Shown one piece after another: positions 15,816-23,770 of a stretch of 28,528 nucleotides of DNA (its first letter is position 1; every line of letters begins with the position of its first letter). The DNA comes from an uncultured Clostridia bacterium. GTDB taxonomy: Bacteria > Bacillota > Clostridia > TANB77 > CAG-508. The notes beneath the pieces were generated by a model. That model ran no database searches, was not told the DNA's origin, and saw nothing but the letters and a program-made list of their open reading frames with translations. The stretch lies in the NCBI GenBank assembly GCA_944386335.1, contig CALXAQ010000025.1, forward strand, positions 1 to 28,528, read 5' to 3'. The position numbers were made by a program, and so were the translations under genes.

Positions 15816-17318
15816 ATGGATATTTCTTATTGGTTAGACACAAAAGATAAAATACAATTTCCTTCTTTAGGAGAAAATAAAGAGACAAAAATTTGTATTA
15901 TAGGTGGTGGTATGACTGGTCTTTCTACAGCTTATTATTTAACTAAATTAGGTTACCCTGTTATATTATTAGAAAAAGATAGAATTGGTGAACATACCAG
16001 TGGAAACACTACTGCTAAAATTACTAGTCAACATGGTCTGTTCTATGATTATTTATTGCAGTCTCTGGGAGAAAAACAAGCTTCTCAATATTATTTTGCC
16101 AATGAACAAGCCATCAGAAACATAGAAAATATTGTACAAAAAGAAAATATTTCTTGTCATTTTAAAAGACAAAACTCTTATGTTTTTACAGAAGCCGAAA
16201 AATCTGTAGAAAAAATAAAAAAAGAAATAAAAGCCGTAGAGAAAATCGGTGGTCACGCCAAGTTTGTAAAAGATTTGCCTATTCCAGTTTCTTGCAAAGG
16301 TGCTATTTGTTTTGAAAATCAAGCACAATTTCATCCTTACCTCTATATGCAGGGTCTAGCTAACTGTATTACAAATCAAGGTGGCCAAATCTATGAAAAC
16401 TCGAAAGTATATGATTTAAAATCTAATAGGGATTTTTATGAAATAATAACAGAAAAAGCAAAAATACATGCCTCCATTGTTATTCTTTCTACACATTACC
16501 CTATTGTCAACTTTCCTGGTTTCTATTTTATGAAAATGTATCAAGAAGTTTCCTATCTAATTGCTTTTGAAACACAATATGCTAATTGGGAAGGTATGTA
16601 TATTAATGATGAGCAACCAACTATCTCTCTTAGGAAAACGGAAAGCGGACTTGTTTTACTAGGAGGACAGGAGCATAAAACTGGTGAAAAGGTTCCATTA
16701 AAAGATCGCTATACTAATTTAGAGGTAAGAGCAAAAAATCTTTTTCCAGATGCTAAAGTTCATTACAAGTGGAATACAGAAGATTGCATCCCTTTAGATA
16801 AAATTCCTTATATTGGTGAATTTTCTAATCTAATGCCAAATGTTTATGTCGCAACTGGATATAAAAAATGGGGAATGACACATGCTAATATTGCTGCCAA
16901 TATTATTACTGATAAGATACAAGGAAAAGAAAGTCCTTATGCAGACGTTTTTGATGCCACTAGATTAAAACCTATTAAAAATTACCAAGAATTAATACAG
17001 ATGGGTAAACAAGTAGGAAAATCTTTTGTTTTAGATAAACTAAAAATGCCAAAAGAACTTTTAAAAGAATTGCAACCAGAGGAAGGCAAAATTTTAGAAA
17101 TAGGTGGGCAAAAGGTGGGTGTTTATTGTGATAATCAAAGAAATTACCACTTTGTTAAGCCTGTTTGTTCTCATTTAGGTTGTGAACTTACTTGGAATCC
17201 TTTAGATAAAGTTTGGGATTGTCCTTGCCATGGTTCTCGCTTTTCTTACGACGGGGAATCTTTAGAGGCTCCCAGTATAAAACACTTAGAAAAAATAGAA
17301 GGAGGGGATATTTCATAG
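15816..17318 (+). CDS. FAD-dependent oxidoreductase with C-terminal Rieske domain (YhfW-like)
   Basis: An N-terminal dinucleotide-binding fold (ICIIGGGMTGLSTAYYL, then EKD at the end of the second strand) belongs to the DAO/GlpO family. The last ~90 residues are a Rieske [2Fe-2S] domain with the ligand pairs CSHLGC and CPCHG. This fusion is the same as in Bacillus YhfW. The flavin part probably oxidises an amine or amino acid and passes electrons through the cluster; the substrate is unknown. The ATG at 15816 has AAAGGA 11 nt upstream; a TTG at 15795 would add seven residues. No signal peptide is seen, so it is probably cytosolic. It follows the HtrA gene closely. GGAGGGG near its 3' end is the ribosome site of the next reading frame. 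Confidence 0.9.
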   Translation: MDISYWLDTKDKIQFPSLGENKETKICIIGGGMTGLSTAYYLTKLGYPVILLEKDRIGEHTSGNTTAKITSQHGLFYDYLLQSLGEKQASQYYFANEQAIRNIENIVQKENISCHFKRQNSYVFTEAEKSVEKIKKEIKAVEKIGGHAKFVKDLPIPVSCKGAICFENQAQFHPYLYMQGLANCITNQGGQIYENSKVYDLKSNRDFYEIITEKAKIHASIVILSTHYPIVNFPGFYFMKMYQEVSYLIAFETQYANWEGMYINDEQPTISLRKTESGLVLLGGQEHKTGEKVPLKDRYTNLEVRAKNLFPDAKVHYKWNTEDCIPLDKIPYIGEFSNLMPNVYVATGYKKWGMTHANIAANIITDKIQGKESPYADVFDATRLKPIKNYQELIQMGKQVGKSFVLDKLKMPKELLKELQPEEGKILEIGGQKVGVYCDNQRNYHFVKPVCSHLGCELTWNPLDKVWDCPCHGSRFSYDGESLEAPSIKHLEKIEGGDIS

Positions 17319-17397
17319 AATCTTATACCATTATTTATCAAGATGCAGGTATAAAAAAAAGGTAACTGTATCGGCAAATAAACTCATACCTGTATTA

Positions 17398-17682
17398 TTG
17401 CAAAAAAGACGAAATTTTGAAATGGTAGAAGTAAAAAATGAAAAAATGGATACAATATTAAAAAAAGAAAAAGAAAAAATACTAGAAGATTGGAAAGATG
17501 TTAGTAATAAAAGAGATATTTTACACCTAATAGAAACAAAAATGATTGAACTCATTAAAAATGATTTTATGTTTGAAAGAGAATTTAGTGAAAGAATGAC
17601 CAAAATACGAAAATTGGAAGAAGAATCTTTTTCTATTCAAGATTTTAAAGAGAAAGTGATTTCTATTTATTTAGAAGAATAA
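17398..17682 (+). CDS. Small charged helical protein; 5' part split by an A8 tract
   Basis: I do not recognise this protein. It is Lys/Glu-rich, helical and probably coiled coil (MDTILKKEKEKILEDW region). The frame begins at TTG 17398 without a ribosome site. A good site (GGAGGGG, 17301-17307) lies upstream, and 7 nt after it a frame starting ATA-GAA-TCT-TAT runs to an A8 tract (17353-17360), where one-base slippage joins it exactly to this frame and would give a protein of about 122 residues. The ancestral gene therefore probably began at 17315. Either it is decayed (ATG changed to ATA plus loss of one A), or it uses a rare start and slippage. A strong terminator overlaps the stop codon. The opposite-strand frame at 17331-17603 is a shadow. 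Confidence 0.6.
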   Translation: MQKRRNFEMVEVKNEKMDTILKKEKEKILEDWKDVSNKRDILHLIETKMIELIKNDFMFEREFSERMTKIRKLEEESFSIQDFKEKVISIYLEE

Positions 17683-17703
17683 GATTAATCTATTCTTCTT
17701 TTT
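17673..17703 (+). terminator. Terminator of the HtrA/FAD-Rieske/small-protein unit
   Basis: AGAAGAATA (17673-17681) pairs with TATTCTTCT (17691-17699) around a 9-nt loop, followed by a T run to 17703. It overlaps the stop codon of the small charged protein. Confidence 0.85.
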
Positions 17704-17734
17704 ATATAATTATTTTTTTCATAGTATATAGCTA

Positions 17735-17763
17735 TTGCTTTTCTACGCAAAATATGGTATTAT
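17735..17763 (+). promoter_or_regulatory. Promoter of the 398-residue unknown gene
   Basis: TTGCTT (17735-17740) and TATTAT (17758-17763) are 17 nt apart, about 50 nt upstream of the start codon. The -35 box is the same TTGCTT as in the possible promoter of the HD-GYP regulator. Confidence 0.6.
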
Positions 17764-17811
17764 GTAAATGTTGTACTAATAACTATATTTTTATAAGAAG
17801 GAGAAAATAGG

Positions 17812-19008
17812 ATGAATAGTTATGTAGAACGCTTGTTAATATCTGATGATGTTTACAAAATGACTGGCTACTGTCAACTTATGACGGATCGGATGCTTGC
17901 TAACCCAAATGTAACAATTCTATGGTTGGGATATTGTAATCAAAATCTTATCTGCATTACACCAGATGAAGCTAAAATTCTTTTTGCACATAATCTACTT
18001 CAAAATGTAATACAAGATGAAAATAATATGCTTCGAATAAAAATACCTTCTTTAGATACTATTTTTTTCGAAGGAGCTATTGTTTGTGGAATTTTAGCAC
18101 CATGTATCTTAAAAAAAGAGCGAAAAGGAATTATTCAATACATCAAAAAGATAGGAAATATTACTGAAACAATGGTTCCTGTTAAAATGCTTAGTGGTAC
18201 AAAATCTCTTTATACTACTAAAACTGGTTCCTTTGAAATCTTTTTTAATTGGAATAATACTGTGTTGCAAAAAATTGATAAAAAATTGTTACATGATTTT
18301 TCAAAAAACTTCTTCTCTGATTATACTATTGAAATAAAACCAAATGGTATATTCGTAAAAAGTTTATCAGAATATGAAGTTTTTTCTGAAAAAGGAATTT
18401 TTCTTTTTAAGGATTACGATATGCAACTATTTTATCTTAATTCAAATTTTGATAAAATTCTTTTACTGCAAGCAGTTATGCAAAGAGATTGCATTCGAAA
18501 CCCTCAATCTATCTTAAAAAATGTAAGATCTGCTAAAGATAAGAAGATCGTTATACCACAGAATGAACACAAACGCATTCATTTTGATCCATTTGGAAAG
18601 AAACAAATGAATTGTGGCATTCTGCATTATTCTGAAACACAAAATACCATTAGCTATCTGTATCAATTATCCACATCTTATTCTGAATATATACGTCAGC
18701 TTATGATAGATATATCAGAGGTTATGAAGGCAGAATATATAGATAATCTTGTATATATAATTTTTTCACCATATGAGCAAAATCTTCTTATTACTGTTAA
18801 TAGCAAACATCTTTCTTCTTATGTGGAACGTGATTTTATCAGGCTAGATTATGCTATTACGCTCTTGAAAAAAGAAAAATCCTTTCATCCGTTATATTCA
18901 TCTATTATTTCTTTGCTAGAAGCTGATTCTAGTGAACTTTTCAAGGAAGAATATTTTTCTTACTTAAAACTATTAAAGCATGCTCTTCCTAAAAAGTGGA
19001 TGCTTTAA
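17812..19008 (+). CDS. Unknown 398-residue protein
   Basis: I do not recognise a family. The protein has no signal peptide and no membrane helix, so it is probably cytosolic. It has mixed alpha/beta character with many aromatic residues, scattered cysteines (for example near residues 21, 42, 48, 94 and 99) but no CxxC pair. KNVRSAKDKKIVIPQNEHKR in the middle is a basic segment that could bind nucleic acid or phosphate, though this is weak. AAGGAG lies 8 nt before the ATG. Its own promoter and a 17-bp bidirectional terminator make it a single-gene unit. Base composition matches its neighbours. Nothing in its context gives a function. Confidence 0.75.
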   Translation: MNSYVERLLISDDVYKMTGYCQLMTDRMLANPNVTILWLGYCNQNLICITPDEAKILFAHNLLQNVIQDENNMLRIKIPSLDTIFFEGAIVCGILAPCILKKERKGIIQYIKKIGNITETMVPVKMLSGTKSLYTTKTGSFEIFFNWNNTVLQKIDKKLLHDFSKNFFSDYTIEIKPNGIFVKSLSEYEVFSEKGIFLFKDYDMQLFYLNSNFDKILLLQAVMQRDCIRNPQSILKNVRSAKDKKIVIPQNEHKRIHFDPFGKKQMNCGILHYSETQNTISYLYQLSTSYSEYIRQLMIDISEVMKAEYIDNLVYIIFSPYEQNLLITVNSKHLSSYVERDFIRLDYAITLLKKEKSFHPLYSSIISLLEADSSELFKEEYFSYLKLLKHALPKKWML

Positions 19009-19053
19009 AATAGAACGAGTAGGCATGGAATTACCTACTCGTTCTATTTTTTT
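19007..19053. terminator. Bidirectional terminator between converging genes
   Basis: AAAATAGAACGAGTAGG (19007-19023) pairs perfectly over 17 bp with its complement at 19034-19050. T runs are present on both strands. It serves the unknown gene on the plus strand and the Tex operon on the minus strand. Confidence 0.93.
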
Positions 19054-21211
19054 AAATTTTCATACTAAGTTTTACTTTTTGTCTTTCCTTATCAATATCT
19101 ATTACTTTTACCTTTACAATATCCCCCACAGAAACAATATCTGACGGATTTTTCACAAAGTTTTCACTCATTTCGGAAATATGGACTAAACCATCATGCT
19201 TTACTCCCACATCTACAAATACTCCAAAATCTACAATATTTCGTACGGTTCCTGTTAAAATTTGTCCCTCTCTTAAATCTTCAAATTTGAATACATCGCT
19301 ACGTAAAATTGGCTTCGGCATTTCTTCTCTCGGGTCTCTTCCTGGTTTTGCAAGTTCTTCTACAATGTCTTTTAATGTCATCTCCCCTACCTCTAAGTCT
19401 TTTGCTAATTTAGGGATAGAAAGGCTATGTAATTTTTGACGAATTTCTTTCATTTTTTCTTTATTGCTTAAATCTTTTGTCCTGTACCCTATGGATTGCA
19501 ATACTTTTTCTGCTATTTCGTAGCTTTCTGGATGCACAGCTGTTACTTCTAATGGATTTTTTCCATCAAAAACTCGTATAAATCCTGCACATTGCTCATA
19601 AGCTACTTTTCCTAGTTTTGGCACTTTTAATAATTCTTTTCTTTCTTTTAATTTTCCATTTTCATCTCTATATTTTACGATATTGTTCGCAATGGTTTTA
19701 TTAATTCCTGCTACATAGGAAAGTAGCGATGGTGTGGCTGTGTTTACATCTACGCCTACTTGGTTTACAGCATCTTCTACTACCCCTGTTAGGCTTTCTG
19801 ATAAATTTTTCTGGTCTACATCATGTTGATATTGTCCTACGCCTATGGCTTTTGGCTCTATTTTTACTAATTCTGCTAGTGGATCCTGCAATCTTCTTGC
19901 AATGGATATGGCTCCTCTTAAAGATACATTAATATCTGGGTATTCCTCTGTTGCTAGTTTAGAGGCAGAGTATACGGATGCTCCCGCTTCTGACACAATG
20001 GTATAATGAAGCTCTTTTCCATATTTTTCTTTTACTTCTTTGATAACATCTGCCACAAATACTTCTGATTCTCTAGAAGCTGTTCCATTTCCTATGGCGA
20101 ACATATCTACATCATATTTAGCAATCATAGGAATTAGCGTTTTTTTGGCTCCTCCTACATCATTTTGTGGCTCTGTTGGATAAATTGTGGTGGTATCTAA
20201 TAACTTTCCTGTTTCGTCGATAACTGCTATTTTACATCCTGTTCGATAAGCTGGGTCAAATCCTATTACCGTAAGTCCTTTTAATGGTGCTCCTAATAAT
20301 AATTGTTTTGCATTTTGCCCAAATACTTTAATAGCCTGCTCTTCTGCCTTCTCTGTTAAATCAGAACGAATTTCTCTTTCTATAGATGGCTCTATTAATC
20401 TCTTCCAACTATCCAATATGGTCTCTTCTAAAATTCCTGCAAACTGGGAATTTTTATCTTTTATGATATCCTTTTCTATGTAAGCTAGGATTTGTTCTTC
20501 TGGCTTTTCTATTTTTACTTTTAAAAATTCTTCTTTTTCTCCTCTATTGATGGCTAAAATTCTATGGCTAGGAATACGATTTAGTTTTTCAGAAAAGTCA
20601 TAATACATTTCATAATTAGATTTTTCTTCTTTAGCTACTTTGGTTTCTATTTTCCCTTCTCTATAGCATAATCTCTTAATTTCTTTTCTATACTTTGGTT
20701 CGTCTGATATGATTTCTGCTATAATATCCTTTGCACCTGCCAAAGCCTCTTCTAAGGTTTCTATTCCCTTTTCTACATCTATGTATTCTTTTGCCACTTC
20801 TTCTATTGGCCTTTTTTCTAATTGCATATATATACTAGTAGCTAGTGGTTCTAAACCTTTCTCTTTTGCAATGGTTGCTCTCGTTCTTTTCTTTTGCTTA
20901 TATGCCCTATAAATATCTTCTACTTCTGCTAGTGTTTTCGCAAGTGTTAAAGAAATAACAATGTCATCTGTTAATTTTCCTTGATTTTCTATGGATTTTT
21001 TTACTTCTTCTTTTCTTTCTTCTAAGTTTCTTAAATAGGTTAAACGTTCGCCTAATTCTCTTAAAACTTCATCAGAAAGTCCCCCTGTTGCCTCTTTTCT
21101 ATATCTCGCAATAAAAGGAATAGTGTTTCCTTCGTCTATTAGGCGAACTGCCGCTTCTACCTGACTTACCTTTACGTTTAATTCCTCTGCGATTATTTTT
21201 GTAATATCCAT
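19052..21211 (-). CDS. tex: Tex family S1 RNA-binding transcription accessory protein
   Basis: The domain order is that of Tex: an N-terminal helical region with the family sequence NTIPFIARYRKEATGG near residue 30, a YqgF/RNase H-like domain (VIGFDPAYRTGCKIAVID, about 315-440), helix-hairpin-helix segments (about 485-560, SLLSYVAGINKTIANNIV) and a C-terminal S1 domain (LTGTVRNIVDFGVFVDVGV, about 640-719). Tex binds nucleic acid and influences transcription and stress survival. I chose the ATG at 21211, with AAAGG 9 nt upstream; a GTG at 21220 adds three residues. It is the last gene of a three-gene operon after the ABC-F and GNAT genes and ends at a strong terminator. Confidence 0.95.
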   Translation of the reverse strand: MDITKIIAEELNVKVSQVEAAVRLIDEGNTIPFIARYRKEATGGLSDEVLRELGERLTYLRNLEERKEEVKKSIENQGKLTDDIVISLTLAKTLAEVEDIYRAYKQKKRTRATIAKEKGLEPLATSIYMQLEKRPIEEVAKEYIDVEKGIETLEEALAGAKDIIAEIISDEPKYRKEIKRLCYREGKIETKVAKEEKSNYEMYYDFSEKLNRIPSHRILAINRGEKEEFLKVKIEKPEEQILAYIEKDIIKDKNSQFAGILEETILDSWKRLIEPSIEREIRSDLTEKAEEQAIKVFGQNAKQLLLGAPLKGLTVIGFDPAYRTGCKIAVIDETGKLLDTTTIYPTEPQNDVGGAKKTLIPMIAKYDVDMFAIGNGTASRESEVFVADVIKEVKEKYGKELHYTIVSEAGASVYSASKLATEEYPDINVSLRGAISIARRLQDPLAELVKIEPKAIGVGQYQHDVDQKNLSESLTGVVEDAVNQVGVDVNTATPSLLSYVAGINKTIANNIVKYRDENGKLKERKELLKVPKLGKVAYEQCAGFIRVFDGKNPLEVTAVHPESYEIAEKVLQSIGYRTKDLSNKEKMKEIRQKLHSLSIPKLAKDLEVGEMTLKDIVEELAKPGRDPREEMPKPILRSDVFKFEDLREGQILTGTVRNIVDFGVFVDVGVKHDGLVHISEMSENFVKNPSDIVSVGDIVKVKVIDIDKERQKVKLSMKI

Positions 21212-21229
21212 TTTATCCACCCTTTCCTT

Positions 21230-21781
21230 TTATTCCTCTATTTTTATCTGCATTTTATTTTCTGAAATATGATTTCCATATAGCTCTCTCATTGTTTTTG
21301 CTAACTCTTCTGGTTCTATTTTTTCTTTTGATTTCACAAATAAATAATAAGAAACACCATATAGTACATAGTCTATTGTTTCTTGTTTTTGGAATCCTAA
21401 TTTTTCGTAAAAACGGAATCGTCTTTGTATATTCTTTCGTTCTTCTTCCGTTTTTGCTTCTTTTTCTGTCTCTGCTTCCACAATCCATTGTTTTACCTGT
21501 GGAAAAGTCTCTTCCATTTCCTTTATCATTTTGCTTCCTATTCCACTGCTTCTATATTCTTCTTTTACCGCCAAATGGGTAATTAAAAGAATGTTATTTT
21601 TCTGTATCCATACCATATAGGCTTTTTCCCTATTTTCTTCTTCATAAGCATATAGAATAAGGCTTCCATCTTTTACATAGGCATAAAAGTCCTCTTCCTC
21701 TGGAATTTCATCTTCTTTAAAATCTTTTTCCATAAAAGAATAGATTTCTTTTGCTCTTTGGCTCTCTAGTTTTTTTATCAC
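21230..21781 (-). CDS. GNAT-family N-acetyltransferase
   Basis: The protein has the GNAT acetyl-CoA-binding motif HLAVKEEYRSSGIGSKMI (about residues 68-85), with the R-x-x-G-x-G/A pattern, and a C-terminal FYEKLGFQ stretch typical of the fold. Family members transfer acetyl from acetyl-CoA to amines or protein N-termini; the substrate is not evident. A Lys/Glu-rich insertion (about 102-120) is unusual. The start is GTG with AGGGAG 8 nt upstream. It lies 14 nt after the ABC-F stop and about 18 nt before Tex, so all three are cotranscribed. Length 183 is slightly above the family norm. Confidence 0.88.
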   Translation of the reverse strand: MIKKLESQRAKEIYSFMEKDFKEDEIPEEEDFYAYVKDGSLILYAYEEENREKAYMVWIQKNNILLITHLAVKEEYRSSGIGSKMIKEMEETFPQVKQWIVEAETEKEAKTEEERKNIQRRFRFYEKLGFQKQETIDYVLYGVSYYLFVKSKEKIEPEELAKTMRELYGNHISENKMQIKIEE

Positions 21782-21795
21782 TTCTTTGCTCCCTT

Positions 21796-23376
21796 TTACT
21801 CTATTCCTAAGTAAGCATCGTAGGTTGTTTCTTTATCTACTATTTTATCCAAACGAATGTCAATAATACGGTTTGCTACGGTTTGCGTTAATTGGTGGTC
21901 ATGAGAGGTAAATACAATGTTTCCTTTAAATTTTGTCATTGCCTCATTTAGTGCTGTAATACTCTCCATATCTAAGTGGTTGGTTGGCTCGTCCATAATT
22001 AAGAAATTAGCACCAGACAACATCATTTTGGATAAAACACATCTTACTTTTTCTCCTCCAGATAGCACTTTTATATTTTTTAGTGCTTCTTCACCGGAGA
22101 ATAACATTCTTCCTAAAAAGCTTCTTACGTAGGTTTCATCTGGGTCTTTTGAATATTGTCTTAACCAATCTGTAATAGACATATCGTCTGTAAATAGATA
22201 ATTATTATCTTTTGGGAAATAGGTAGAAGTAATGGTTGTTCCCCATTCTACTTCTCCCTCATCTGCCTCCATCTCTCCTGCTAATATTTGGAATAAAACA
22301 GTTTTTGCATTTTCGTTATCTGCTAAAATAGCAATTTTATCTCCTGGTTTTACAACAAAAGATACATTATCTAATATTTTTTCTTCTCCTATTGTTTTCG
22401 AAATATTCTTTACTTTTAAGATTTCTTTTCCTGGTTCTCTATCTGGTTTAAAATCTATGTAAGGATATCTTCTATTAGATGGTTTAATATCTTCTAACTC
22501 AATTTTCTCTAAAGATTTTTTTCTAGAAGTTGCTTGTTTGGATTTAGAAGCATTGGCACTAAATCTGGCAATAAAAGCTTGTAATTCTTTGATTTTTTCT
22601 TCTTTCTTTTTGTTGGCTTCTTTCATTTGTTTTTGCACTAATTGGCTAGATTCGTACCAGAAATCGTAATTTCCTGGATATACTTTAATTTGACCAAAGT
22701 CTACATCTGCAATATTAGTACAAACTTTATTTAAAAAGTATCTATCATGGGATACTACAATTACAGTATTTTCAAAATTAATTAAAAATTCTTCTAACCA
22801 ATTAATGGTTTTTAAGTCTAAATCGTTGGTTGGCTCGTCTAATAAAAGGATATCTGGATTTCCAAACAAAGCCTGCGCAAGCAATACTTTTACTTTATCC
22901 TTTGCTTCTAGTTCACTCATTAATTTTGTATGATTTTGGGTGTCTATTCCTAGTTCATTTAATAATTGTGCAGCGTCTGTTTCTGCATTCCAACCATCTA
23001 ACTCTGCAAATCTTTCTTCTAGTTTTGCTGCTTTCATACCATCTTCTTCTGAAAAGTCTGGTTTACTATAAATAGCTTCTTTTTCTTTCATAATTTGATA
23101 CAATTCTTGATTTCCCATAATCACAGTATCCATTACAGTATATTCTTCAAATGCAAAGTGGTCTTGTTTTAATACAGATAATCTCTCACCTTTTTCTTTT
23201 GTTACTTCTCCTTTACTAGGTTCTAATTCTCCTGATAATATTTTTAGAAAAGTAGACTTACCTGCCCCATTTGCTCCAATAATACCATAGCAACAACCTT
23301 TATTAAATTTTATATTAACATCTTCAAATAATGTTCTTTTTCCAAAACGTACGGTTACACCTATTGCATTTAACAA
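21796..23376 (-). CDS. ABC-F family ATPase (ribosome-associated type)
   Basis: There are two ABC ATPase domains without membrane helices, joined by a Lys/Glu-rich linker (about 245-300), as in ABC-F translation factors. Domain 1 has a normal Walker A (GANGAGKS, 34-41) and Walker B (ILLLDEPTND, E181), but its signature is SELEAKDKVKV in place of LSGGQ. Domain 2 has a normal signature (LSGGEK, 438-443) and Walker B (E463), but a degenerate Walker A (ADNENAKT, 352-359). The start is TTG with AGGAGG 8 nt upstream. ABC-F proteins act at the ribosomal E site on translation or antibiotic protection. This one looks like the YbiT-type housekeeping subgroup, not a drug-specific form (moderate confidence). 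First gene of the operon. Confidence 0.92.
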   Translation of the reverse strand: MLNAIGVTVRFGKRTLFEDVNIKFNKGCCYGIIGANGAGKSTFLKILSGELEPSKGEVTKEKGERLSVLKQDHFAFEEYTVMDTVIMGNQELYQIMKEKEAIYSKPDFSEEDGMKAAKLEERFAELDGWNAETDAAQLLNELGIDTQNHTKLMSELEAKDKVKVLLAQALFGNPDILLLDEPTNDLDLKTINWLEEFLINFENTVIVVSHDRYFLNKVCTNIADVDFGQIKVYPGNYDFWYESSQLVQKQMKEANKKKEEKIKELQAFIARFSANASKSKQATSRKKSLEKIELEDIKPSNRRYPYIDFKPDREPGKEILKVKNISKTIGEEKILDNVSFVVKPGDKIAILADNENAKTVLFQILAGEMEADEGEVEWGTTITSTYFPKDNNYLFTDDMSITDWLRQYSKDPDETYVRSFLGRMLFSGEEALKNIKVLSGGEKVRCVLSKMMLSGANFLIMDEPTNHLDMESITALNEAMTKFKGNIVFTSHDHQLTQTVANRIIDIRLDKIVDKETTYDAYLGIE

Positions 23377-23412
23377 CGTTCTTACCTCCTCGTATTTTTA
23401 TCATTGTGCTTT

Positions 23413-23441
23413 ATTATACACAATTCAAGCATCTTTTTCAA
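23413..23441 (-). promoter_or_regulatory. Promoter of the ABC-F/GNAT/Tex operon
   Basis: On the minus strand, TTGAAA (23441-23436) and a perfect TATAAT (23418-23413) are exactly 17 nt apart, about 35 nt upstream of the TTG start of the ABC-F gene. Confidence 0.85.
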
Positions 23442-23459
23442 GTATAAGAAATAAAATAG

Positions 23460-23741
23460 CTAGCAGTAACTTTTTTATTTAAAGATATTGTAGAGAAATA
23501 CATACCTTCTCTATTCCAAACTGCATTAGGACAAAAAATACAAGGATTAAATGAAGCAAAATACTCTATTATTCCAACTATTTTAGTGGTTATTTTTGCT
23601 CTATACTTAACTTTTGGTATATCTTTTGATTTAAAATATTGTTCTATTGGTTTTTATTTACTATGGATTGGTGTAATTGCTTTAATTGCTTATGCAATCT
23701 TACATAGAAAAAATAATTCTTCCATAGGTAATATGCCTTAA
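23460..23741 (+). pseudogene. 3' remnant of a membrane protein gene
   Basis: An open frame of 93 codons without any ATG, GTG or TTG near its 5' end runs from just after a TAG to TAA at 23741. It begins LAVTFLFKDIVEKYIP, continues LFQTALGQKIQGLNEAKYS, has two strong hydrophobic helices and ends with a basic tail (HRKNN). This looks like the C-terminus of an ABC-2-type transporter permease (low certainty). The missing 5' part would lie where the ABC-F promoter now is, so a deletion or rearrangement is likely. It ends 29 nt before the damaged surface-protein gene. Confidence 0.5.
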
Positions 23742-23770
23742 AAAAACTAAAGGAAAAAGGAGTAAAAAAA

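Noticed and set aside
21796..23376. ABC-F protein as an antibiotic-resistance determinant
   Set aside because: It lies in a housekeeping-type operon with Tex, and the degenerate first signature resembles the YbiT-type group, not Vga/Lsa/OptrA-type proteins.
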